NCBI GenBank assembly: GCA_016705065.1
Contig: JADIYY010000001.1
Coordinates: 248,001-312,000 of the forward strand
Direction: 5' to 3'
Length of the DNA stretch: 64,000 bases
Source: Candidatus Aalborgiella aggregata
GTDB lineage: Bacteria > Pseudomonadota > Gammaproteobacteria > Burkholderiales > Burkholderiaceae_C
The translations under genes and the position numbers were made by a program. The notes under the pieces were generated by a model, which was not told the origin of the DNA, did no database searches, and was given only the letters and a program-made list of their open reading frames with translations. Shown here one piece after another: positions 26,497 to 34,422 of this stretch. Position 1 is the stretch's first letter. Each line of letters begins with the position of its first letter.

Positions 26497-27354
26497 ATGA
26501 GCTTAGAACTAGACACCCGCCAACGCGCCATGTTGCATGAGATGGGCATCGTCACCTATGCTATAGAAAAAATAGCACCTCAGGCAATCAATACGCCGGC
26601 TACAGGCCAAAAAAATATTAATAATTCGCAGAACAGCCCTGCAACTGCTACTGCTCCAGTGACGGTTGCCAAAGCAGCTACAACTTCAACACCGACACCA
26701 GCACAAACACCACAGCAACAATCAAAGCTTGCACAACAAGCCCCAGCTGCACCAGCAGTGCTGCCAGAAATGCCTGCAGGTTTACAAAGCATGGACTGGC
26801 CTGCATTGCAACAAGCAGCATCGACGTGTCAATCGTGTCATTTGTGTAGCAGCCGCAAGCAAGGTGTTTTCGGAATTGCAGCCAGTTCAAGCGACAACAA
26901 TTGGCTGGTGGTGGGTGACCCGCCTTCTGAAGCCGATGAGCTGCAAAACTTGCCATTCACAGGCGAAGCGGCAGATTTGTTGGCCAAAATGCTCAAAGCC
27001 ATTCAGTTGGACATGGGCACGCAAGTGACATTGACCAACGCCGCCAAATGCCGCAGCAGTGGCAAGAGCACAGGTGTGAATGAACTCTTGCAATGCAGTC
27101 ACTATCTGCGTCGCCAAATCGCTTTGAAGCAACCCAAAATGATTCTCGCCATGGGTCGCTATGCTGCACAAGCCCTGTTGCAACAAGCCGCACCAGAGCC
27201 CTTGGGCAAGCTGCGCGGTGTGGTGCATCGCGTTGAGATTGAAGGGCAAAGCTACCCCGTCATCGTCACTTACACGCCGCAGTTACTGTTGAAAACGCCT
27301 GCCGATAAAGCCAAGGCTTGGGCGGATTTGCAATTGGCGAAACAAAGTGTTTGA
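26497..27354 (+). CDS. Uracil-DNA glycosylase, family 4/5-like (iron-sulfur)
   Basis: A 285-residue protein. The C-terminal 200 residues hold the glycosylase domain: CQSCHLC near residue 109, NWLVVGDPPSEADELQNLPFTGEAADLL, TNAAKCRSS and a later LQCSHYL supply the four Cys expected to bind a 4Fe-4S cluster. The catalytic-loop sequence GDPPSEADE departs from the usual GExPGxxED form. The first 85 residues are a low-complexity Ala/Thr/Gln/Pro linker. Residues of about 22-42 come from a dispersed-repeat copy at 26560-26624. It removes uracil from DNA; base preference is not predictable. It ends 21 bp from a convergent transporter. Confidence 0.85.
   Translation: MSLELDTRQRAMLHEMGIVTYAIEKIAPQAINTPATGQKNINNSQNSPATATAPVTVAKAATTSTPTPAQTPQQQSKLAQQAPAAPAVLPEMPAGLQSMDWPALQQAASTCQSCHLCSSRKQGVFGIAASSSDNNWLVVGDPPSEADELQNLPFTGEAADLLAKMLKAIQLDMGTQVTLTNAAKCRSSGKSTGVNELLQCSHYLRRQIALKQPKMILAMGRYAAQALLQQAAPEPLGKLRGVVHRVEIEGQSYPVIVTYTPQLLLKTPADKAKAWADLQLAKQSV
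26560..26624 (+). repeat. Dispersed repeat inside uracil glycosylase gene, sense orientation
   Basis: About 45 of 58 positions match: GCTATAGAAAAAATAGC, then CAGGCAATCAATACGCCGG and CTACAGGCC. It is read in phase 1, where the consensus TAG reads CAG, giving AIEKIAPQAINTPATGQ. It lies near the N-terminus, before the Ala/Gln-rich linker, away from the glycosylase fold. Confidence 0.85.
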
Positions 27355-27375
27355 ACTGAGCTTTTCAACTTTCAA

Positions 27376-28287
27376 TCAGGGCTTTACAGCGCTTGAATTA
27401 GACTTTGTTTGCGCTCTTGATGGCGCCAGCACCGAGCCAATCGCCACCACCATCAGCACCACTGCAGCCCAATCTTGCCAATGCAAAACCTCATTGAGCC
27501 AATACGCGCCAATGAACACGCCCAAAATGGGAATCAGCATCACCGACAAAGTGGATGCCACCGGCGGCAAACTGCGCGCCAAATAAAACCAAGCGGCATG
27601 CGCAAAGCCAAAAACCATCACCGCGTTGTAAACGATGGACCACCATGAGGTGCTGGAGGGCATTGCCCAACTAGACCGTTCAAAAATAAAAGTCAGCGTG
27701 GACATTACCGCGCATGCCAACACCGTCATCCAAAACGAAATGGTCATGGTGGGCACTTCAATTTTGGTGCGTCGCAAAAGCTGCGTGCCCAGCGCCCAGG
27801 TGGCTGCCGCTATCAAAGCCAAGGCCACACCCAATGGTCTGCCGCTCAATCCCGTCATTTCGTGCCACAGCAACAGCGACACACCAATAGCCGCCGCAGC
27901 CACGCCCAACCACTGGCGCGCGGTCATGACGCTTTTGAAATACACAGCACCCAAGATGGCTGAAAAAATCGGCATGGTGTAGCCCAATATCGCCGCACGA
28001 CCGCTGGACAGAGATTGAATCGCCAAAATAATGCACACATGCCAAACAAACATGTTGGTAGCCGACAGCAACAAAAGCTCGCGCCAATCTTTGCGTTCAA
28101 TTTTGAAAGGAATTTTGAGCCACAGCATGGCAATTACCAGCACCGGAATGCCTAGCCACATGGACAAGGTTCGGAACAACAAGGGCGGCATTCCGGTGAC
28201 GCCCAGTTTCATCACGGGCCAGTTCAAGCCCCACACCAAGGTCAATGAAATCAATAACCACAATTGTTTTGCGCTGAGTTTTTGCAT
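27376..28287 (-). CDS. EamA/DMT-family transporter
   Basis: About 303 residues with ten predicted helices in two EamA halves: LLISLTLVWGLNWPVMKLG near the start, WLGVAAAAIGVSLLLWHEM in the middle and WAAVVLMVVAIGSVLAP at the end. It probably exports metabolites or amino acids; the substrate is unknown. The frame opens at a TTG at 28305, but the ATG at 28285-28287 (MQKLSAKQLW) is a better start. It is divergent from pyrF, 47 bp away, and convergent with the uracil glycosylase gene. Confidence 0.85.
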   Translation of the reverse strand: MQKLSAKQLWLLISLTLVWGLNWPVMKLGVTGMPPLLFRTLSMWLGIPVLVIAMLWLKIPFKIERKDWRELLLLSATNMFVWHVCIILAIQSLSSGRAAILGYTMPIFSAILGAVYFKSVMTARQWLGVAAAAIGVSLLLWHEMTGLSGRPLGVALALIAAATWALGTQLLRRTKIEVPTMTISFWMTVLACAVMSTLTFIFERSSWAMPSSTSWWSIVYNAVMVFGFAHAAWFYLARSLPPVASTLSVMLIPILGVFIGAYWLNEVLHWQDWAAVVLMVVAIGSVLAPSRAQTKSNSSAVKP

Positions 28288-28334
28288 CGCCTGATGGTAC
28301 TTCAAGTTCAGTTTCGCTCAACTACAATCTGTTC

Positions 28335-29171
28335 ATGACCTTTTTAGAACAACTCCAAACCGCCGAAGAGCGCAACCAATCCATGTTGTGCGTGGGCTTA
28401 GACCCTGAACCCGCCAAATTCCCAGATGCTTTCAAAGGCGATGCCAGCAAAATTTATGATTTTTGCGCCGCCATTGTCGATGCCACTGCCGATCTGGTGA
28501 TTTCATTCAAACCACAAATTGCCTACTTTGCCGCGCACCGCGCCGAGGCGCAGTTAGAAAAACTCATGCAACACATGCGCGCCACCGCACCACACGTGCC
28601 GGTGATTTTGGACGCCAAGCGCGGTGACATCGGCAGCACCGCTGCGCAGTATGCCATAGAAGCGTTTGAACGCTACGGCGCCGATGCCGTCACGCTCTCG
28701 CCCTTCATGGGTTTTGATTCGGTGCAACCCTATCTGAGCTACCACGGCAAAGGCGCATTTTTGTTGTGCCGCACTTCCAACCCCGGTGGTGACGATTTGC
28801 AAGCCCAGCGTTTAAGTTCGGTAGAGGGTGAGCCGCTGGTGTACGAACACATCGCCAAATTAGCCCAAGGCCCTTGGAACACCAATGGCCAACTCGGTTT
28901 GGTGGTGGGTGCCACTTATCCCAATGAAATCGAACGCGTCCGCAAAGTCGCACCGCATCTGCCCCTGCTCATCCCCGGCGTAGGCGCACAAGGCGGTGAT
29001 GCGGTTGCCACCGTCAAGGCTGGCTATAAAGCCGTCAACGGCAAGACAATAGCCCCCATCATCGTCAACTCGTCACGCGCAGTGCTCTATGCATCCAGTG
29101 GCGCAGACTATGCGGCAGCGGCGCGCAAAGTGGCCATGCAAACGCGGGATGTGCTGCAGGCGGCACGCTAA
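28335..29171 (+). CDS. pyrF: Orotidine-5'-phosphate decarboxylase, type 2
   Basis: A 278-residue decarboxylase that makes UMP from OMP. MLCVGLDPEPAKFP, the catalytic ILDAKRGDIGSTAAQYA (Lys/Asp charge network), VTLSPFMGFDSVQPYL and PLLIPGVGAQGGD are all present. Its length marks it as the long type 2 form found in beta- and actinobacteria. It is followed 16 bp later by an EamA transporter on the same strand. Confidence 0.96.
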   Translation: MTFLEQLQTAEERNQSMLCVGLDPEPAKFPDAFKGDASKIYDFCAAIVDATADLVISFKPQIAYFAAHRAEAQLEKLMQHMRATAPHVPVILDAKRGDIGSTAAQYAIEAFERYGADAVTLSPFMGFDSVQPYLSYHGKGAFLLCRTSNPGGDDLQAQRLSSVEGEPLVYEHIAKLAQGPWNTNGQLGLVVGATYPNEIERVRKVAPHLPLLIPGVGAQGGDAVATVKAGYKAVNGKTIAPIIVNSSRAVLYASSGADYAAAARKVAMQTRDVLQAAR

Positions 29172-29187
29172 GCGTAAGCTACAACCG

Positions 29188-30078
29188 ATGATTGAACGCA
29201 AAACCCATCTCGACGGAATAGCCATCAGCTTGTTGGTGGCTTGCTGTTTGTTTTGGGGTGCGCAGCAAGTGCTGATCAAAGCAACCTTGACTGAGTTGCC
29301 GCCATTTTTTCAAGGTGCTGTGCGGTTTATTGGGGCGACGCTGTTGTTGATGTTGTGGTGCAAATGGCGCAACATTCCTTTGTGGGAACGTGATGGCAGC
29401 AGCAAGGCGGGTTTGATTGCGGGTGCTTTGTTTGCGGTTGAATTTGCGTTTATCTACGTCGGTTTGCAATACACCAGTGCTTCGCGCTTGACCATCTTTT
29501 TATACACCTCGCCATTTTGGGTGGCAGTGCTGGTGCCCTTGTGGGTGGTGTCTGAAAAAATGGGCAAATGGCAATGGCAGGGCTTGACCTTGGCTTTTTG
29601 TGGCGTGGTGTTTGCCCTGTCTGATCGTTTGAGTGGTGACCAACCCAAACAATGGTTAGGCGACGCTTTGGCCTTGGCCGCGGGTCTGGCTTGGGGCTTG
29701 ACCACGGTGGTGATTCGCACCAGTGGCTTGGTGAAGCTGAGCGCCGAAAAATTGCTGTTTTATCAAATTGGGGTGAGTGCCCTGTTGATGCCACTGCTGT
29801 CATTGGGTATGGGTGAACGCTGGTCGTTTAACTGGAGCGGCTTTGCCGTCGTGTCCATTCTGTTGCAAACAGTGGTTGGCGCGTTCATCAGCTATTTGGC
29901 TTGGATGTGGATGCTGGGCCGCTATCCCGCCACCAAAATTTCAGGCTACGTTTTCTTAACACCCCTATTTGCCCTCATCTTCAGTAACCTGTGGCTAGGA
30001 GATGCCATCACCATGCCATTGATAGCTGGTTTGGCATGTGTGGCAGAGGGTATGTTGATTGTGAACCGCAAGAGTTAA
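29188..30078 (+). CDS. EamA/DMT-family transporter
   Basis: A 296-residue, ten-helix transporter: ISLLVACCLFWGAQQVLIK at the start, LTIFLYTSPFWVAVLVPLWV, and a second EamA half ending IAGLACVAEGMLIVNRKS. A longer frame opens upstream inside pyrF, but the ATG at 29188 just after pyrF is the natural start. It is the third EamA gene in 6 kb; the other two are at 24246 (broken) and 27376 (opposite strand). Its stop overlaps the end of the convergent DUF1801 pseudogene by two bases. Confidence 0.87.
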   Translation: MIERKTHLDGIAISLLVACCLFWGAQQVLIKATLTELPPFFQGAVRFIGATLLLMLWCKWRNIPLWERDGSSKAGLIAGALFAVEFAFIYVGLQYTSASRLTIFLYTSPFWVAVLVPLWVVSEKMGKWQWQGLTLAFCGVVFALSDRLSGDQPKQWLGDALALAAGLAWGLTTVVIRTSGLVKLSAEKLLFYQIGVSALLMPLLSLGMGERWSFNWSGFAVVSILLQTVVGAFISYLAWMWMLGRYPATKISGYVFLTPLFALIFSNLWLGDAITMPLIAGLACVAEGMLIVNRKS

Positions 30079-30415
30079 GTTTGCTCATCGCTGCAGCCAA
30101 GGCCAGCGGTAAATGGCATCATTTTTGGTTTGATGTCATCCGCATTGAGCTTTCATGTCGCGGAATTTGCCATTGCCTTCTAGGTAACCAAGGGTCTTTG
30201 ATTTTGGCACCACTGCCAAACTCGATGAGCACATGATCTTTATAGGCAAATACACCGCCAAACTGCACGCCAGATGCAAACAGAATGCCGCCATATTTGA
30301 CTTTCGTCGCAGGCTTAAGGTCTTTTGACAGTGCGCGCACCCTTGCACGGTTTCGAAACGTTCGATGCAGAGTGCGGAAATCATCAACCAGTGCTTCAAT
30401 TGATTTATTTGTCAT
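30075..30415 (-). pseudogene. DUF1801-family protein, broken by two frameshifts
   Basis: The first frame (from ATG 30413-30415) gives MTNKSIEALVDDFRTLHRTF and runs to EFGSGAKIKDP. It then loses the family pattern. The second frame supplies GYLEGNGKFRDM. The third supplies KLNADDIKPK and runs to a stop at 30075-30077. Skipping one base near 30190 and one near 30153 restores a DUF1801-like ending (…DP-GYLEGNGKF-RDMKLNADDIK…). Without repair the product ends at 30119 with an unrelated tail. The start overlaps the end of the amidohydrolase gene by 11 bp, so it was the last gene of that operon. Confidence 0.65.
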
Positions 30416-31307
30416 AGGTTTCTTTTAAATTAAACAAAGCCGCTCCATTCCGCCATGCAATGTTTTGAGCCACCTGGTTTGGCAAGCCACCCAACCAAGT
30501 GCGGTAGCTGCTCATGGTGTCTTCGTAATAGGCCCAGCGTTGGTTGATCCAGGTGTCGGAGCCGATGAGGAAGCGGTCAGGAAAATCCAAAACCAAGCTG
30601 CGCCATTCGGGGCAGAGTTGGCCACTTTCACAAGTCAGTCCAGGGCGGTAAGACAGTTCGCCCATCAGCTTAGGGTACTTGGTCAGCAAAGCGCGCACGC
30701 GTGCCACTGACGCGCCGCCAATGCCGGTGTGCGCCCAAATCAGGCGGGCTTGGGGGGCGTGCGCCATCAGCAAGTCGATGGCATCGTCGTCCACATGCGC
30801 CAGCACGGCAAGCTGTTTGTCTTGTGCAAAACGCATCAACTTTTTTGCTACCTCGCCATTGGCATTGGCGCTGTCGTACAGGTGAAATTCGCCAATGCCT
30901 TTGTACGCACCACTGGCCGTGCCTTTGGCGTATTCGGTCAGCACCATTTGGTAAATCGATTCATCTGCAAACCAACCCGAATAGTCAGCGCGGTTGCGGT
31001 ACAGGCGGATGAATGGCACCACTTGCATGCCAGCCGCTTTCACTTCAGCGCTGGCTGCCAGCGTGATGGTGCCTGCATTGGGTCGCGAATTGGCGATGAA
31101 AGCTTTGACACCGCTTTTGTTCATGCGCTGCACCACATCGGGCACATTGTGTGGGCCTACTTTGCCGTTCCATGCTTCTTCGTTGTAATGCAAATGCGCA
31201 TCAAAAAGTGGGCCGGTGTAGGGCTTGACGTTTTGCGCGTGCGCGCAATTGCCAACCATGCCCAACAACAGGACGCAAAGAAAAACAGCGGTTGATTTGA
31301 ATCGCAT
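30405..31307 (-). CDS. Periplasmic amidohydrolase-family (TIM-barrel) protein
   Basis: About 300 residues with an N-terminal signal peptide (MRFKSTAVFLCVLLLGMVGNCAHAQ). The barrel motifs of the PF04909-type amidohydrolases follow: LFDAHLHYNE (HxH), GIGEFHLYD, LAHVDDDA, IWAHTGIGG and LIGSDTW. These are the expected metal and catalytic positions; the substrate is unknown. The frame opens at TTG 31310, but ATG 31305-31307 is the start. It overlaps the stop of the preceding thioredoxin-like frame (TGATG), showing translational coupling. It belongs to the minus-strand cluster from 34374 to 30075. Confidence 0.82.
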   Translation of the reverse strand: MRFKSTAVFLCVLLLGMVGNCAHAQNVKPYTGPLFDAHLHYNEEAWNGKVGPHNVPDVVQRMNKSGVKAFIANSRPNAGTITLAASAEVKAAGMQVVPFIRLYRNRADYSGWFADESIYQMVLTEYAKGTASGAYKGIGEFHLYDSANANGEVAKKLMRFAQDKQLAVLAHVDDDAIDLLMAHAPQARLIWAHTGIGGASVARVRALLTKYPKLMGELSYRPGLTCESGQLCPEWRSLVLDFPDRFLIGSDTWINQRWAYYEDTMSSYRTWLGGLPNQVAQNIAWRNGAALFNLKETYDK

Positions 31308-31857
31308 CAAATCAGGCCAGCAATGGCATCCACGTCTTCGGCAAACAGTTGGCCTTTTTCAGCCAGTTGCAATTTGCCATCACGACCGCGCAGTAAAGTG
31401 ACAGGTAAGCCTTGAGGTTTTAGGGGAATGCACTGCGCCATTCTGGGCTGGCCCAAGCGGCGGGGAAGCTGTAGCCCTTCGCTTTGAGGTAGGCTACTGC
31501 AGGTTCAGGTTTCAAGTCGATGGACAGTGCCAACATTTGCAGGCCACGGCTCTTTTGGCTGCGCCAAAGTTTGTCCATGCTGGGGCTTTGCAAAGCGCAA
31601 AACGGACAAGTGCTGGCCCACCAATACACCAAGAGCGGTTGCCCTTCAGCTTTGGCAGGGTCAAACACACTGCCATCCAACAGGGTGATGCGTGGCACTT
31701 TGAATGCACTGCCCAGCTTGGGCAAAGGCGGTGCTTTGGCTTCCAGCGCGGCGGCTGATTGCGTTTGCGCGATGGTGTTGACCAATGGGCTTGCTGCCAA
31801 GGCCGTTGCCATTGCATTTTTTAAATAAATTCGGCGCTGTGTGTTCATGCTGTTCAT
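31307..31857 (-). pseudogene. TlpA-like thioredoxin-fold exported protein, frame broken near the C-terminus
   Basis: The main frame (145 residues) has MNTQRRIYLKNAMATALAAS as a Tat- or Sec-type signal, and the TlpA fold with the redox motif WASTCPFCALQSPSMDKLW. It stops at 31420 just after PEWRSAFP. Another frame continues without a gap as LKPQGLPVTLLRGRDGKLQLAEKGQLF and runs to a stop at 31307-31309 that overlaps the amidohydrolase start. One C missing from the CCCC run near 31423-31426 (plus-strand GGGG) explains the break. The lost part is the last strand and helix of the thioredoxin fold, so the product is probably unstable. Confidence 0.75.
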
Positions 31858-31896
31858 TCTCGCCTTTCAGTTCGAAAATTTCCGAACATTGTGCGC

Positions 31897-32829
31897 TTAT
31901 TCACGTTCCATTTCAAGGTAGGTGCGGCTGGCCAATTGGGGCAGCCAGGTATCGACATGTTTCAGGTGTTTGAATGGCGCAGCATCGAAAGCCTTGAATG
32001 CCGCACTGATATCGGTTCCCGCCTCAACCGCTTTGCCCATGTGTGCGCGCAATGCTTTGAGTAAATTGCCCGTGTCTTTTTGCGCTTGCGCCAGTGTGGT
32101 GACACTGCCGTGTCCGGGTACAAGGATTTTGGGTTGGAGCGCTTCCAGTGCTGCAAAAGATTGCAACCAGGTTTTGGTGAGGCTTACTGGGTGCAGTCCC
32201 AGTATACGGTCCACATAAACCACATCACCCGTGAAGACCACGCCACTTTGGGGCAACCACACCATGCTGTCGCCGGGTGTGTGGCCACCGTTGCGGTGCA
32301 CCAGGGTGATGGTCACTCCGCCCAATTCCAGTTGGGTATCGGCATCTTTCAGCCAGCGGGTGGGCAGCACCACTTCAGTGCCGTTCATTTTGTCTTTCAG
32401 CACCGGTGCATTGGCTTGCATTTGCTCAGCGCCGCGTGCTTTCATGTCCGCTTCTGCATTGGCATGCGCCATGATTTCAGCGCCATTGGCTTTGAAGTAG
32501 CCATTGCCCAGCCATCGATGGTCTTGCCCACCGGTGTTGATCACCCATTTGATGGCTTGTGGCGTCACTTTCTTGACAGCATCTGCAATTTGTTTGGCAC
32601 CTTGAAAACTGTCTCCGCTGTCAATCAGCACCGCACCATTTGGCGTGACCACCAATCCGATGTTGGCATTGAGTGCTTCGTTTTCATAGGTGCGCCCTTC
32701 GGTATCGCCCACATAGGCATAGATGTTGGGCGCGACGGGTTTGAAGCTAATTTCTGCAGCGTATGCGTTGAATGAAAAGAAGGCTATCAAGGCAACAATG
32801 GATAACGGAATGCGGTTTAATTTCTGCAT
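31897..32829 (-). CDS. Metallo-beta-lactamase-fold exported protein lacking the HxH metal motif
   Basis: About 310 residues from ATG 32827-32829, which gives the signal peptide MQKLNRIPLSIVALIAFFSFNAYA; an ATG at 32847 would add six residues. The MBL fold is clear: NGAVLIDSGDSFQGAKQ, GGHTPGDSMVWLP, VVFTGDVVYVD and LVPGHGSV supply the later metal ligands. The first motif, normally THxHxDH, reads NTGGQDHRWLGN, so the two leading His are missing while Asp-His remain. It may bind one metal or a different ligand set. It lies in the minus-strand cluster between the 55-residue protein and the TlpA-like gene. Confidence 0.8.
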   Translation of the reverse strand: MQKLNRIPLSIVALIAFFSFNAYAAEISFKPVAPNIYAYVGDTEGRTYENEALNANIGLVVTPNGAVLIDSGDSFQGAKQIADAVKKVTPQAIKWVINTGGQDHRWLGNGYFKANGAEIMAHANAEADMKARGAEQMQANAPVLKDKMNGTEVVLPTRWLKDADTQLELGGVTITLVHRNGGHTPGDSMVWLPQSGVVFTGDVVYVDRILGLHPVSLTKTWLQSFAALEALQPKILVPGHGSVTTLAQAQKDTGNLLKALRAHMGKAVEAGTDISAAFKAFDAAPFKHLKHVDTWLPQLASRTYLEMERE

Positions 32830-32853
32830 GTGTGTATCTGGAAACATGAATAT

Positions 32854-32916
32854 GTTATAAATTTAATAGCACAATAGGCAATCAATACGCCGGATAGAGG
32901 CTAATTTATTAACTAT
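32854..32916 (+). repeat. Dispersed palindromic repeat, intergenic, best copy
   Basis: The closest copy to consensus (about 54 of 58): GTTATAAATTTAATAGC, AGGCAATCAATACGCCGG at 32876-32893, then GATAGAGGCTAATTT. It separates the stop of the 55-residue membrane protein gene (32922) from the metallo-beta-lactamase-fold gene start, so it lies inside the cluster's transcript, where its hairpin could form in RNA. Confidence 0.88.
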
Positions 32917-32921
32917 TTTTG

Positions 32922-33089
32922 CTAGAAACAAGACCACAGCTGGTTGCTGAGCATGACCAAGAAATCCGGCTTGGTATAGAGCATCAATATGCCATACAGC
33001 ACCGTGCCAATACCCAGCCACAGTGCCAAGCGCTGCCATTGGCTTAACTTGGTTTTGGCTGGTTTGGGGCGTGTGGCGATGTCGTCCAT
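32922..33089 (-). CDS. Small membrane protein, 55 residues
   Basis: An ATG at 33087-33089 opens a frame of 55 codons ending with TAG at 32922-32924. It starts MDDIATRPKPAKTKLSQWQR, has one membrane segment (LALWLGIGTVLYGILMLYT) and ends KPDFLVMLSNQLWSCF. It lies 31 bp after the MFS gene on the same strand, with no other overlapping candidate. I believe I have seen the aromatic FLVxLxxQLW-CF ending in small Comamonadaceae proteins, but cannot verify this. Function unknown; it may be a partner of the MFS transporter. Confidence 0.6.
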   Translation of the reverse strand: MDDIATRPKPAKTKLSQWQRLALWLGIGTVLYGILMLYTKPDFLVMLSNQLWSCF

Positions 33090-33120
33090 GGCAGTTAACT
33101 GTTCAATCAGTGTAATCAGT

Positions 33121-34374
33121 TCAAGCGTTTTGCAAAGCGGGTGCTGGCTTGTTGCGCACGATGCTGGTTTCTTTCACCGGCAAATTGACCAAGGCTGCCA
33201 TCACGCCCAATGCGATGGCGATGTACCAAACGATGTCGTAGCTGCCGGTTTTGTCGTATAAAAAACCACCCAACCAAACGCCCATGAATGAGCCAATTTG
33301 GTGGCTGAAAAACACAAAACCGCCCAACATGGACAAATGCTGAATACCAAAAATTTGCGCCACCACGGCATTGGTGGGCGGCACGGTGGACAGCCACAGC
33401 AAACCCATCACGCTGGAGAAAATGTACACGCTCATGGGTGTGAGTGGCGCGATTAAAAAGAGCGTGATGGCAATCGAACGCGCGAAATATATGAAGGCCA
33501 AAATTTTGCGCTTGGCCATGCGTTGCCCCAATGAGCCTGCGATGTAGGTACCAAACACATTGAACAAACCAATCAGCGCCAATGCGTAGCTGGCGACTTC
33601 AGGCGAGAAGCTTTTGTCTTTCAAATAGCTGGGCATGTGCACGCCGATGAAAACCACTTGAAAGCCGCACACAAAATAGCCCGCCATCAACAATTGAAAG
33701 CTGGGGTATTTGAAAGCTTCGGTCAATGCTTGCCAAATGGTTTGCTCGCGTTTGACGGCGTGGATGCCATGCGCCGTTTTTTCGCGTAAGCCAAAAGCCA
33801 ATGGAATGATGAGCAAAGTGCCAGCAGCCAAAACCAGCAAAGCTTGTTGCCAACCTATGTTGTTGATTAAAAAGCCTTCAGTTGGCACCATCAAAAATTG
33901 CCCAAATGAACCGGCCGCTGCTGCCACGCCCATCGCCCACGAGCGTTTGTCAGCCGAGATGTTGCGACCAATCACGCCGTAAATCACCGCATAAGTGGTA
34001 CCTGCTTGTGCGGCTCCAATCAATATGCCAGATGTCATGGTCAACAAAAATGGCGTGCTGGCATACGCCATGCCAAACAAACCCAGCGCGTACAGCACAG
34101 CGCCACCGATGATGACTTTGAACGCGCCAAATTTGTCAGCCAACATGCCGGCAAAAATGCCGGTAAAGCCCCAAGTCAGGTTTTGAATCGCAATTGCAAA
34201 GGCAAAATTTTCACGCGTCCAGTTGTTCGCCTGTGTCATGGGCTGCAACCACAAACCAAAGCCGTGACGCACGCCCATGGACAAGGTAACGATGGCGGCG
34301 CCGCAGATTAAGACTTGCGCCATGCTGAGTGTGGGGGCGACGTGGGGGATGGTTGAGTTGTTTGTTTGGGTCAT
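33121..34374 (-). CDS. MFS transporter (monocarboxylate/oxalate-formate type)
   Basis: A 417-residue twelve-helix transporter. The start is MTQTNNSTIPHVAPTLSMAQ, and the first membrane half contains VTLSMGVRHGFGLWLQPM and GMLADKFGAFKVIIGGAVLYALG. The second half contains YIAGSLGQRMAKRKILAFIYFARS. The pattern suits MFS carriers of carboxylates, but the substrate is not known. It heads the minus-strand cluster with the 55-residue protein, MBL-fold protein, TlpA-like protein and amidohydrolase; TauE is transcribed the same way just upstream. Confidence 0.85.
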   Translation of the reverse strand: MTQTNNSTIPHVAPTLSMAQVLICGAAIVTLSMGVRHGFGLWLQPMTQANNWTRENFAFAIAIQNLTWGFTGIFAGMLADKFGAFKVIIGGAVLYALGLFGMAYASTPFLLTMTSGILIGAAQAGTTYAVIYGVIGRNISADKRSWAMGVAAAAGSFGQFLMVPTEGFLINNIGWQQALLVLAAGTLLIIPLAFGLREKTAHGIHAVKREQTIWQALTEAFKYPSFQLLMAGYFVCGFQVVFIGVHMPSYLKDKSFSPEVASYALALIGLFNVFGTYIAGSLGQRMAKRKILAFIYFARSIAITLFLIAPLTPMSVYIFSSVMGLLWLSTVPPTNAVVAQIFGIQHLSMLGGFVFFSHQIGSFMGVWLGGFLYDKTGSYDIVWYIAIALGVMAALVNLPVKETSIVRNKPAPALQNA

Positions 34375-34422
34375 AAGCGTCTAAGTCTACCTAAAAATAC
34401 AAAGCCGCGCTTTGGCTTTGGT

